From positions 5,768,001 through 5,832,000 of the forward strand of contig NC_088321.1 of assembly GCF_910592395.1 (NCBI RefSeq): a stretch of 64,000 nucleotides of DNA, read 5' to 3'. The notes below the pieces were generated by a model. It made no database searches and was not told the origin of the DNA. It was given only the letters and a program-made list of their open reading frames with translations. Position 1 is the first letter of the stretch. Each line of letters begins with the position of its first letter. This DNA is from Lineus longissimus (taxonomy: Eukaryota > Nemertea > Pilidiophora > Heteronemertea > Lineidae). Position numbers and translations under genes: made by a program. Of the stretch, positions 19,004 to 29,174 are shown one piece after another.

Positions 19004-20911
19004 GTAGGTTGTTTCCTCCCACTGTTCACCCTCCTCCAAACTCACTTTATCCCTGGTACCATCAGGGCAAGACCAATATACTGATATTTGATGAAATATG
19101 GCTATTGACCGAGGTAGGTTGTTTCCTCCCACTGTTCACCCTCCTCCAAACTCACTTTATCCCCGGTACCATCAGGGCAAGACCAATATACTGATATTTG
19201 ATGAAATATGGCTATGGACCGAGGTAGGTCGTTTCCTCCCACTGTTCACCCTCCTCCAAACTCACTTTATCCCCGGTACCATCAGGGCAAGACCAATATA
19301 CTGATATTTGATGAAATATGGCTATCGACCGAGGTAGGTTGTTTCCTCCCACTGTTCACCCTCCTCCAAACTCACTTTATCCCTGGTACCATCAGGGCAA
19401 GACCAATATACTGATATTTGATAAAATATGGCTATCGACCGAGGTAGGTTGTTTCCTCCCACTGTTCACCCTCCTCCAAACTCACTTTATCGGAGCACAT
19501 CAGGGGGGCGGACGCGCTGCTTGCTTTTAAACGACTCCTAAAATCCTGGCTGTTCGAGGAAGCATTTCTTGGTGGGGAGGTAGCGCCTTGAGCAGGTTTA
19601 CCTGGAGTTTGGCGCTCTATAAGACATTGTTGATTGTTGATTGATTTATCCCTGGTACCATCAGGACAAGACCAATATACTGATATTTGATGAAATATGG
19701 CTATCGACCGAGGTAAGTTTCCTCCCACTGTTCACCCTCCTCCAAACTCACTTTATCCCTGGTACCATCAGGGCAAGACCAATATACTGATATTTGATGA
19801 AATATGGCTATCGACCGAGGTAAGTTTCCTCCCACTGTTCACCCTCCTCCAAACTCACTTTATCCCTGGTACCATCAGGACAAGACCAATATACTGATAT
19901 TTGATGAAATATGGCTATCGACCGAGGTAAGTTTCCTCCCACTGTTCACCCTCCTCCAAACTCACTTTATCCCTGGTACCATCAGGACAAGACCAATATA
20001 CTGATATTTGATGAAATATGGCTATGGACCGAGGTAGGTTGTTTCCTCCCACTGTTCACCCTCCTCCAAACTCACTTTATCCCTGGTACCATCAGGGCAA
20101 GACCATTATACTGATATTTGATGAAATATGGCTATGGACCGAGGTAGGTTGTTTCCTCCCACTGTTCAACCTCCTCCAAACTCACTTTATCCCTGGTACC
20201 ATCAGGGCAAGACCATTATACTGATATTTGATGAAATATGGCTATGGACCGAGGTAGGTTGTTTCCTCCCACTGTTCACCCTCCTCCAAACTCACTTTAT
20301 CCCTGGTACCATCAGGGTAAGACCATTATACTGATATTTGATGAAATATGGCTATCGACCGAGGTAGGTTTCCTCCCACTCTTCACCCTCCTCCAAACTC
20401 ACTTTATCCCTGGTACCATCAGGGTAAGACCAATATACTGATATTTGATGAAATATGGCTATCAACCGAGGTAGGTTATTTCCTCCCACTGTTCACCCTC
20501 CTCAAAACTCACTTTATCCCTGGTACCATCAGGGCAAGACCATTATACTGATATTTGATGAAATATGGCTATCGACCGAGGTAGGTTTCCTCCCACTCTT
20601 CACCCTCCTCCAAACTCACTTTATCCCTGGTACCATCAGGGTAAGACCAATATACTGATATTTGATGAAATATGGCTATCAACCGAGGTAGGTTATTTCC
20701 TCCCACTGTTCACCCTCCTCAAAACTCACTTTATCTCCGGTACCATCAGGACAAGACCAATATACTGATATTTGATGAAATATGGCTATTGACCGAGGTA
20801 GGTTGTTTCCTCCCACTGTTCACCCTCCTCCAAACTCACTTTATCCCTGGTACCATCAGGGCAAGACCAATATACTGATATTTGATGAAATTCTTGTTGA
20901 GACCAACCAAT
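18988..20911 (+). repeat. 107/110-bp tandem array carrying 15 copies of the exon 3 donor
   Basis: Units start with ATGGCTATCGACCGAG followed by GTAGGT or GTAAGT. Starts are at 18988 (real exon end), 19098, 19208, 19318, 19428, 19697, 19804, 19911, 20018, 20128, 20238, 20348, 20455, 20565, 20672 and 20782. Each unit also has a pyrimidine-rich stretch (TTCACCCTCCTCCAAACTCA) leading to CCATCAG, an acceptor-like site. The final partial unit reads into sequence encoding FDEILVETNQ, resembling exon 3. Three units (donors after 19712, 19819 and 19926) have GTAAGT, a better consensus than the genuine site. Confidence 0.97.
19491..19644 (+). mobile_element. 5'-truncated LINE tail inserted into the array
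   Basis: The array text CTCACTTTAT is interrupted and resumes as TTTATCCC, so TTTAT is duplicated on both sides (19486-19490, 19645-19649). The insert encodes the end of a reverse-transcriptase-type protein in one frame (DALLAFKRLLKSWLFEEAFL, then GGEVAP and stop at 19589). It ends in a TTGATTG repeat tail. This fits a CR1/L2/RTE-type LINE with a short-repeat 3' end. Confidence 0.75.
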
Positions 20912-21116
20912 GTAAGGTCACCCTCACCCTGCACACCACCCCTCCCTTGGGTCATCTTCTGCATCTCATGAGGATACGGGCCATCCATTGAGTATGTACG
21001 TACTGAGCGGGGAGACGGTTTAGGAATTTTGGGGAAAATGCGTACAGCTGTAAATTTTGTCCAAATTGTGTGTACAAGGGGAGGGGTCTCAAAATCCCAA
21101 GTTTGATGCGTACATA

Positions 21117-21276
21117 CAGTGGAACCTCCCTTAGCGGACACCTCTCTATTAAGGACACTAGTTTTGGTCCCAATTTGGTAGTTTCTATTCAATTTGACCT
21201 CTCTGATCAGGACACCTCTCTATTAAGGCCAGCACTTGCCAGTCCCGAAGGTGTCCTTAATAGAGAGGTTCTACTG
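21117..21276. mobile_element. Complete MITE, TA-flanked (CAGTRGAACCTC family), intron 3
   Basis: It starts CAGTGGAACCTCCCTTAGCG and ends GGTTCTACTG, with TA at 21115-21116 and 21277-21278. 160 bp. Confidence 0.8.
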
Positions 21277-21896
21277 TACTTAATGGATGGCCCCATACTG
21301 GTATCAAGAGCCTTTCGAATCCAGCACCCAAAATATGATTCTGGGCCAGATGACCATCCATGAGCATGAATGTAGTATAGGACTGAAAAGCCTGTAAGAC
21401 CTGGGTACAAGGTATTTTTAAAGTGGTCTGCATCCGCAAACTGTGCGTGATATAACGCTGAAAATGCGGGATATTGATGATAGATACATGATCTGATAGA
21501 TGTTAAAGCGAAATGTTTATATCAATACTGGTTTGGCAGTAATTCTTCAAAACACCACGAAAACGATATTTCCTCTCAATCAACTAGACTTTGATGTTTT
21601 CACCCCAAATCTTGGTTCAGTACTCAGACTGACATTGTCTTCCATGTCATCAAGAAAATTTTCAAAAAATGTTGATATTTTGAGAACATGTCCAAGTTGT
21701 CATTTTGCAATATTTGGAAGAATAAATGGTTAATTAGCGTTGATATCGATATCTCACTTAGCATCAATCAGATTATGTATCTATCATCATTACGTTCCAA
21801 AATTTTCAGCAACATAATGGAAGAGTTTTGGCTCCACTTACCACTGTGCATGCGCATGGTGAATCTCTTTTCACCAGGAAAAAACTGAAGCTATTA
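21277..21896 (+). other. Intron 3, unassigned
   Basis: Short open frames only. GTGCATGCGCATGG near 21845 is an isolated NRF1-like core. No exon signature. Confidence 0.4.
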
Positions 21897-22116
21897 CAGT
21901 GGAACCTCCCTTAGCGGACACCTCTCTATTAAAGATAACCTCTCTATTAAGGATAACCTCTCTATTAAGGACAACCTCTCTATTAGTATTAAGGACACTA
22001 GTTTTGGTCCCAAATTGGTTGTTTCCATTCAAATTGACCTCTCTAATCAGGACACCTCTCTATTAAGGACATCACTTGTCAGTCCCGTTGGTGTCCTTAA
22101 TAGAGAGGTTCTACTG
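21897..22116. mobile_element. Complete MITE (CAGTRGAACCTC family), source of part of the exon 4 duplication
   Basis: It starts CAGTGGAACCTCCC and ends GGTTCTACTG, TA-flanked, with an extra run of CTCTATTAAGGATAACCT blocks (220 bp). Its right half (from CAGGACACCTCTC) is part of the 188-bp unit repeated up to exon 4. Confidence 0.8.
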
Positions 22117-22612
22117 TACATCGGTGTCGTGAAAAGGTCAGATAGGGACCTGGAATGTAAAGTGCCACCTCGTTTGCTGATCAAAATATGAACCTCTCGA
22201 ATGTCTCGTAACCCTTGTAGGCCCTCGTCAACAATCAGGACACCTCTCTATTTAGGACATCACTTGTCAGTCCCGTTGGTGTCCTTAATAGAGAGGTTCT
22301 ACTGTACTTCGTAGTCTTGAAAAAGTCAGACAGGGACCTGGAATAGAAAGTGCCACCTTGTTTGCTTATCAAAATCTGAACCTCTCTAATGTCTCGTAAC
22401 CCTTGTAGGCCCTCGTCAACAATCAGGATACCTCTCTATTAAGGACATCACTTGTCAGTTCCGTTAGTGTCCTTAATAGAGAGGTTCTACTGTACTTCGA
22501 AGTCTTGATAAAGTCAGACAGGGACCTGGAATATAAAGTGCCACCTTGTTTGCTGATCAAAATCTGAACCTCTCTAATGTCTCATAACCCTTGTAGGCCC
22601 TCGTCAACAATC
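22033..22612 (+). repeat. 188-bp tandem triplication containing the exon 4 acceptor and first exon bases
   Basis: CCCTTGTAG|GCCCTCGTCAACAATC occurs three times: AG at 22219-22220, 22407-22408 and 22595-22596. Only the third continues into exon 4; the first two pass after AACAATC into the MITE text AGGACACC or AGGATACC. The shared AATC at the breakpoint (TCTAATCAGG in the MITE, AACAATCCC in the exon) suggests a microhomology-mediated tandem duplication. Both upstream acceptors keep an intact AG and pyrimidine tract. Confidence 0.95.
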
Positions 22613-22782
22613 CCAAGATCAACGTCGTGGATGACAATAAGTTTGTCTTCCGCCCGAAGTATAACATCCGAGACCGGAGGGGGTTAATGCGATTGCTGGA
22701 GCGAAATGACCTGAAAGGATTGGGCGGTGTTTTGATGGACGACGTCGAAGAGGCTGTGCCGAAATGTGGGCGAGTTATTCAG
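22597..22782 (+). CDS. GTF2E2: GTF2E2 exon 4: winged-helix core
   Basis: 186 nt, residues 111-172, phase 0 both ends. It encodes [40 protein letters not shown] and GLGGVLMDDVEEAVPKCGRV. The human protein reads [25 protein letters not shown] and GLGGILLEDIEEALP. Donor CAG|GTAGGC. This is the most conserved exon of the gene. Confidence 0.98.
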
Positions 22783-22816
22783 GTAGGCGCCGAGCTGACA
22801 CGAGTGTCCTCTTTAA

Positions 22817-22947
22817 CGCTATAACACCTAGAGCCAGCGCAAGGGCTTATTCCCCTTGGCCCCGACTTTATTTTACCTGGAAATCATGTTTTTTTCTCCA
22901 GTGAGATCGACGGCGGTTGTCACCGGGCGCCTCCAGGTGTTATAGGG
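22817..22947. mobile_element. Small piggyBac-type MITE, TTAA duplication
   Basis: It starts CGCTATAACACCTAGAG and ends CTCCAGGTGTTATAGGG (17-bp terminal inverted repeat with two mismatches). TTAA lies at 22813-22816 and 22948-22951. 131 bp, in intron 4, 35 bp past the exon 4 donor. It is a different family from the 5629-5926 element. Confidence 0.8.
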
Positions 22948-23285
22948 TTAAGAAACTCTCTAACAAGTTTATGCTGCAATAGACACCAACCTAGCATCTT
23001 CCATTGATGTCCATTGCAATATTACAAATTCAGTTTTTTTTTGCAAACTTCTCTACAGGCTCATGCTGCACCCGAATGCCACCAACCTTAATTCGAATGC
23101 TCTATTAAATCACGGAGTTCAAGCATACCGTGCTATACACCCAAGTGAAGATTCCATTGATCATGTTCTCAGTTATTCAGAGTACTTCATAACACTCGGG
23201 TATGTTTTTGTATCGCTATACACCAACAAGTTAAAATGTATGTTTGTTCATCCTGAATATGAAGGAGGCAATAATTGGTGGAGCC

Positions 23286-26270
23286 CCTGAAATAAGGCCC
23301 AGGTTTGATCCCCTTCTCAAGGAACAGTGTGGTCAACACTGCTTCCTACCCTGCAATAAGGCCCGGGTTTGATCCCCTTCTCAAGGAACTGTGTGGTCAA
23401 CACTGCTTCCTACCCTGCAATAAGGCCCGGGTTTGATCCTCTTCTCAAGGAACTGTGTGGTCAACACTGCTTCCTACCCTGCAATAAGGCCCGGGTTTGA
23501 TCCCCTTCTCAAGGAAAAGTGTGGTCAACACGGCTTCCTACCCTGCAATAAGGCCCGGGTTTGATCCCCTTCTCAAGGAACTGTGTGGTCAACACTGCTT
23601 CCTACCCTGCAATAAGGCCCGGGTTTGATCCCCTTCTCAAGGAACTGTGTGGTCAACACTGCTTCCTACCCTGCAATAAGGCCCGGGTTTGATCCCCTTC
23701 TCAAGGAACAGTGTGGTCAACACGGCTTCCTACCCTGCAATAAGGCCCGGGTTTGATCCCCTTCTCAAGGAACTGTGTGGTCAACACTGTTTCCTACCCT
23801 GCAATAAGGCCCGGGTTTGATCCCCTTCTCAAGGAACTGTGTGGTCAACACGGCTTCCTACCCTGCAATAAGGCCCGGGTTTGATCCCCTTATCAAGGAA
23901 CTGTGTGGTCAACACTGCTTCCTACCCTGCAATAAGGCCCGGGTTTGATCCCCTTCTCAAGGAACAGTGTGGTCAACACTGCTTCCTACTCCGCAATAAG
24001 GCCCTGGTTTGATCCCCTTCTCAAGGAACTGTGTGGTCAACACTGCTTCCTACCCTGCAATAAGGCCCAGGTTTGATCCCCTTCTCAAGGAACTGTGTGG
24101 TCAACACTGCTTCCTACTCCGCAATAAGGCCCTGGTTTGATCCCCTTCTCAAGGAACTGTGTGGTCAACACTGCTTCCTACCCTGGAATAAGGCCCGGGT
24201 TTGATCCCCTTCTCAAGGAACTGTGTGGTCAACACTGCTTCCTACCCTGCAATAGATCCGGGTTTGATCCCCTTCTCAAGGAACTGTGTGGTCAACACTG
24301 CTTCCTACCCTGCAATAAGGCCCGGGTTTGATCCCCTTCTCAAGGAACTGTGTGGTCAACACTGCTTACTACCCTGCAATAGATCCGGGTTTGATCCCCT
24401 TCTGAAGGAACTTTGTGGTCAACACTGCTTCCTACCCTGCTATAAGGCCCGGGTTTGATCCCCATCTCAAGAAACTGTGTGGTCAACACTGCTTCCTACC
24501 CTGCAATAAGGCCCGGGTTTGATCCCCTTCTCAAGGAACTGTGTGGTCAACACTGCTTCCTACCCCGCAATAAGGCCCGGGTTTGATCCCCTTCTCAAGG
24601 AACTGTGTGGTCAACACTGCTTCCTACCCCGCAATAAGGCCTGGGTTTAATCCCCTTCTCAAGGAACTGTGTGGTCAACACTGCTTCCTACCCCGCAATA
24701 AGGCCCGGGTTTGATCCCCTTCTCAAGGAACTGTGTGGTCAACACTGCTTCCTACCCCGCAATAAGGCCCGGGTTTGATCCCCTTCTCAAGGAACTGTGT
24801 GGTCAACACTGCTTCCTACCCTGCAATAAGGCCCGGGTTTGATCCCCTTCTCAAGGAACTGTGTGGTCAACACTGCTTACTACCCTGCAATAGATCCGGG
24901 TTTGATCCCCTTCTTAAGGAACTGTGTGGTCAACACTGCTTCGTACCCTGCTATAAGGCCCGGGTTTGATCCCCATCTCAAGAAACTGTGTGGTCAACAC
25001 TGCTTCCTACCCTGCAATAAGGCCCGGGTTTGATCCCCTTCTCAAGGAACTGTGTGGTCAACACTGCTTCCTACCCTGCAATAAGGCCCGGGTTTGATCC
25101 CCATCTCAAGAAACTGTGTGGTCAACACTGCTTCCTACCCTGCAATAAGGCCCGGGTTTGATCCCCTTCTGAAGGAACTGTGTGGTCAACACTGCTTCCT
25201 ACCCTGCTATAAGGCCCGGGTTTGATCCCCATCTCAAGAAACTGTGTGGTCAACACTGCTTCCTACCCTCCAATAAGGCCTGGGTTTGATCCCCTTCTCA
25301 AGGAACTGTGTGGTCAACACTGCTTCCTACTCTGCAATAAGGCCCGGGTTTGATCCCCTTCTCAAGGAACTTTGTGGTCAACACTGCTTCCTACCCTGCA
25401 ATAAGGCCTGGGTTTGATCCCCTTCTCAAGGAACTGTGTGGTCAACACTGCTTCCTACCCCGCAATAAGGCCTGGGTTTGATCCCCTTCTCAAGGAACTG
25501 TGTGGTCAACACTGCTTCCTACCCCGCAATAAGGCCTGGGTTTGATCCCCTTCTCAAGGAACTGTGTGGTCAACACTGCTTCCTACCCCGCAATAAGGCC
25601 CGGGTTTGATCCCCTTCTCAAGGAACTGTGTGGTCAACACTGCTTCCTACCCCGCAATAAGGCCCGGGTTTGATCCCCTTCTCAAGGAACTGTGTGGTCA
25701 ACACTGCTTCCTACCCTGCAATAAGGCCCGGGTTTGATCCCCTTCTCAAGGAACTGTGTGGTCAACACTGCTTCCTACCCTGCAATAAGGTCCGGGTTTG
25801 ATCCCCTTCTCAAGGAACTGTGTGGTCAACACTGCTTCCTACCCTGCAATAAGGCCCGGGTTTGATCCCCTTCTCAAGGAACTGTGTTGTCAACACTGCT
25901 TCCTACTCTGCAATAAGGCCCGGGTTTGATCCCCTTCTCAAGGAACTTTGTGGTCAACACTGCTTCCTACCCTGCAATAAGGCCCGGGTTTGATCCCCTT
26001 CTCAAGGAACTGTGTGGTCAACACTGCTTCCTACCCTGCAATAAGGCCCGGGTTTGATCCCCTTCTCAAGAAACTGTGTGGTCAACACTGCTTTCTACCC
26101 TGCAATAAGGCCCGGGTTTGATCCCCTTCTCAAGGAACTGTGTGGTCAACACTGCTTCCTACCCTGCAATAAGGCCCGGGTTTGATCCCCTTCTCAAGGA
26201 ACGGTGTGGTCAACACTGCTTCCTACCCCGCAATAAGGCCTGGGTTTCATCCCCTTCTCAAGGAACTGTG
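23286..26270 (+). repeat. 64-bp minisatellite, about 46 units
   Basis: The unit is CAATAAGGCCCGGGTTTGAT, CCCCTTCTCAAGGAACTGTG, TGGTCAACACTGCTTCCTAC plus CCTG. Nearly all units are 64 bp, and variants such as CAATAGATCCGGG and CTATAAGGCCC recur in blocks that show larger duplications. This fills most of GTF2E2 intron 4. The unit does not resemble a splice site or exon of the gene. Confidence 0.97.
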
Positions 26271-26559
26271 ACCGATGGGACTGGTCATGTGTGGCCGTGG
26301 TGGGGTAAAGGAAGGAAGAACTGCAAATATAGTGGTTTGAAATGTATGATAGCAGCTCTTGGCATAAGGTATAAATGGACTGGCATTGAGCGATAGGGGT
26401 CAAGCCCTGAGAAGGCCTTGAATTACGTAAGTTGGAATAAAGGAGAGAATGAGAAGAACTAGATTGTGCTGCCATCTAACTTTATGCAGCACAACTACAA
26501 TGCAAATAATTTAGAGGGATACTAGAAGATTCTCCAACAGAACTAACATTCCTGGCTCA
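26271..26559 (+). other. Intron 4 between arrays, no feature recognised
   Basis: Unique sequence of about 290 bp. Confidence 0.4.
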
Positions 26560-26887
26560 GCACACTTTGGTCCTAAATTGGTTGTTTCCATTCAATTTGA
26601 CCTCTAATCTGAAGAACTCTCTATTAAGGACACTAGCTTTGGTCCCAAATTGGTTGTTTCCATTCCATTTGACCTCTCTAATCTGAAGAACTCTCTATTA
26701 AGGACACTAGCTTTGGTCCCAAATTGGTTGTTTCCATTCAATTTGACCTCTCTAATCAGGACACCTCTCTATCAAGGACACTAGCTTTGGTGCCAAATTG
26801 GGAGTTTCCATTCAATTTGACCTCTCTAATCTTGACACTTCTCTACTTGTCAGTCCTGAGGGTGTCCTTAATAGAGAGGTTCTACTT
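26560..26887. mobile_element. Rearranged MITE (CAGTRGAACCTC family) with internal triplication
   Basis: The block TTTGGTCCCAAATTGGTTGT + TCAATTTGACCTC + CTCTATTAAGGACACTAG occurs about four times before the normal end GAGGTTCTAC. The starting CAGTRGAACC is missing. Confidence 0.65.
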
Positions 26888-26937
26888 TGGATTGTCTAAA
26901 CTTCACTTGATCTTGCGCTTCGATAAATCTGTCTGAA

Positions 26938-27355
26938 TTCTGTTCAGTCTTACTTTCTACCACAATTTCTCATGAATTGAAAGCCTGTTCAATCTTACTT
27001 TCTACCACAATTACTCATGAATTGAAAGCCTGTTCAATCTTACTTTCTACCACAATTTGTCATAATATTACTTTCTACCACAATTTCTCATGAATTGAAA
27101 GCCTGTTCAATCTTACTTTCTACCCCAATTGCTCATGAATTGAAAGCCTGTTCAATCTTACTTTTTTCCACAATTACTCATGAATTGAAAGCCTGTTCAA
27201 TCTTACTTTCTACCACAATTTGTCATGAATTGAAAGCCTGTTCAGTCTTACTTTCTATCACAATTTCTAATGAATTGAAAGCCTGTTCAGTCTTACTTTC
27301 TATCACAATTTCTCATGAATTGAAAGCCTGTTCAATCTTACTTTCTACAGCAATT
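26938..27355 (+). repeat. 45-bp minisatellite running into the exon 5 acceptor
   Basis: The unit is TGTTCAATCTTACTTTCTAC, CACAATTTCTCATGAATTGA, AAGCC; starts are at 26941, 26986, 27031, 27104, 27149, 27194, 27239, 27284 and 27329. The last unit contains the real acceptor CTTACTTTCTACAG|CAATTG, while all other units read CTTTCTACCACAATT or CTTTCTATCACAATT and lack the AG. The array therefore repeats the acceptor region, but only the exon-adjacent copy is a working site. Confidence 0.93.
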
Positions 27356-27447
27356 GGGCAGCCAAATCACCAAAATCATGCGACCCGCCGATAAAAAAGA
27401 AATCCTCTTCTACAACGATAAGAGCTTTGACTTCACAGTTGACGAGG
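27351..27447 (+). CDS. GTF2E2: GTF2E2 exon 5
   Basis: 97 nt, residues 173-204 plus 1 nt: QLGSQITKIMRPADKKEILF, then YNDKSFDFTVDE. Human reads [31 protein letters not shown]. Donor GAGG|GTAAGG, phase 1. The acceptor lies at the end of the 45-bp array. Confidence 0.96.
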
Positions 27448-27561
27448 GTAAGGACACTCTAATTGCTCAGTGGTTCTCATTTGCATAGGAAAGCTTTGGG
27501 TTTTCAAAGTACTATGAGTCTGATATCAAGTACAGTTTGTTTGCTTGTTTTTTCCAACTAC

Positions 27562-28700
27562 AGTAGAGGTTGTCATCTAGTTTCGTTTCTCAACCACCAA
27601 AGCTATGAGCTTGAAACTTGGTACATATAACCCCCTATATCATATAACCTCTGGTGCTGAATTTCAGCCTGATCTGATTCTTGACTTTGCCACCAGGGGG
27701 CCAAAACAGAAAAAGTAAGAAGTGCAATAGCCTGCTTATTAGCAAATTGTTTTTGATGAAATTTTTATGGCAGGGACCCCTAGCAAGGTTACCTCAGATG
27801 TTGCACAATTTTTTGGATTTGACCTACTTTTTAAGGTCGCAGAGGTCAAATGGCGTAAATTTGTCGTTTGAGTGTAACTATGGCACGTTTCTCAACCGCA
27901 ACAGTAATGAACTTGAAACTTTGAACAAATGACCCCCTAGGTCAGTTGACCTTTTACACTGAATTTTGGTTCGGTCTGATTATTGACTTGGCCACCAGGG
28001 GGCCCAAACTCAAAACTCAAAAAGTGTGATTTCTCGCTTATTACTGATTTGTTTTTGATAAAAGTTTCATGGTAGGTACTCCGAGCAAGGATACATCACA
28101 TATCTTACGGGTTTTTGATTTGACCCACCTTTCAAGTTCACAGAGGTCAAAGTTGAAAACTTTACCGTTCTTGGTACGTTTTGTCGTTGTTCAATGTAAA
28201 GAGTTTTAATTTTGTGTAATGATGCATCTAAGAAGCCACTATTTGTATGCCAAGTTTCAGCCAGATCGGAACTCAAATATGGCCGAAATTGCATGTTTTG
28301 TGGGTTTTTCCTCGTATTGTGGCAATCCAAAGGTCGTGAGTTCAAACCCCGGTCAAGGACAGCCAAAAATATTTTTATTTTTCATCTTTTCCTTTTTTCT
28401 TTTCTGAGTTCTATCTTACATTTTCTTCATTTTTTGATTTATTTGGTGCCATAGATTTAATCAGGCGGCCATCTTGGAAATCGTTTTTTGCCGATTGCTG
28501 TAGTGTAACGAGTGATGAAATTGTTATGGTCAGGTGGATGTGTCTACATCACATATCACCCTGGTTTGCATATGACCTACCTGTCGGGGTCACTGAGGTC
28601 AAAGTTAAAAATATATTCACCATTGTCATACTGTAGCACTTTCTGTAACTGTCTACTAAAAATACTTACGGTGAGCACAATGGCCCCTGGCCGTTTCATT
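27562..28700 (+). repeat. Copy of the about 300-bp-periodic dispersed repeat (CTCF-like motif family), intron 5
   Basis: It contains the periodic blocks CGTTTCTCAACC, GAACTTGAAACTT, CCACCAGGGGGC (27690 and 27992), TGATTTGACCCACC and AGAGGTCAAA. Its end reads GGTGAGCACAATGGCCCCTG. The usual start GCTCACC and CGT tract are missing. A tRNA-like stretch (GGTCGTGAGTTCAAACCCCG, about 28331) near its 3' part may be a nested SINE head. Confidence 0.75.
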
Positions 28701-28805
28701 TGAGAAGTTTTACTTGTGGCACTATAAAATACAATGAAGACAACAGTGTAGGCCTTTCACTACAAGACTACAATGCCCTTTCAAAATGTTCTGCTTTTTA
28801 TTCAG

Positions 28806-28921
28806 AATTTATAAAATTATGGCGAGGCGTGTCCGTAGATGGGGTAGATGAAAATAAGATAGATGAGTACCTGGACCAGCGGGGAATCACTACCATGCAA
28901 GACGTCGGAGCAAAAACTGCA
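28806..28921 (+). CDS. GTF2E2: GTF2E2 exon 6
   Basis: 116 nt, residues 205-243: [20 protein letters not shown], then [19 protein letters not shown]. Human reads [32 protein letters not shown]. Acceptor TTTTTATTCAG, donor GCA|GTAAGT, phase 1 in and 0 out. A second, weaker copy of the donor region starts at 29031. Confidence 0.97.
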
Positions 28922-29130
28922 GTAAGTTCCAATGGGTGGTGCATAACTGATGGAACAGCCCTGATGTATTGTTATGTAATGGTATGTGTATGCCGCAAGG
29001 CTGTTCCAAGGTATGAACTGCATCCTGTGGCAAAGGTTGCGGTAGCTTCAATGGGTGGTGTATAACTGATGGAACAGCCCTAATGTATTGTTATGTAATG
29101 ATGTGTATGCCGCAAGGCTGTTCCGAGAAA
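28911..29130 (+). repeat. Tandem duplication (about 120 bp) including the exon 6 donor
   Basis: The first copy begins in the exon (CTGCAGTAAGTTCCAATGGG) and the second begins at 29031 (TTGCGGTAGCTTCAATGGG). Both continue ATAACTGATGGAACAGCCCT and TATGCCGCAAGGCTGTTCC. The second copy's donor has decayed from GTAAGT to GTAGCT. Confidence 0.92.
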
Positions 29131-29174
29131 TTTGTGTCACCCACAGTCATTGATGAAAATGTACACCCACACTC

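Noticed and set aside
19004-20991. Series of 66-69-codon ORFs beginning [20 protein letters not shown]
   Set aside because: They start at the ATG inside ATGGCTATCGACCGAG, which is an out-of-frame reading of the exon 3 end, and they read through the intronic part of the array. Unit length (107 or 110) is not a multiple of three. Not a repeat protein gene.
24137-26396. ORFs such as MIPFSRNCVVNTASYPAIRP in the 64-bp array
   Set aside because: 64 is not a multiple of three, so frames shift in each unit; they are artefacts of the minisatellite.
27095-27394. 99-codon ORF with KACSILLSTTI repeats overlapping GTF2E2 exon 5
   Set aside because: The 45-bp unit keeps the frame open, but the frame differs from that of exon 5 and runs across its acceptor; it is intronic minisatellite.
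28067-28366. 99-codon minus ORF in GTF2E2 intron 5
   Set aside because: It lies in a copy of the 300-bp-periodic repeat; similar short frames appear in other copies at random.
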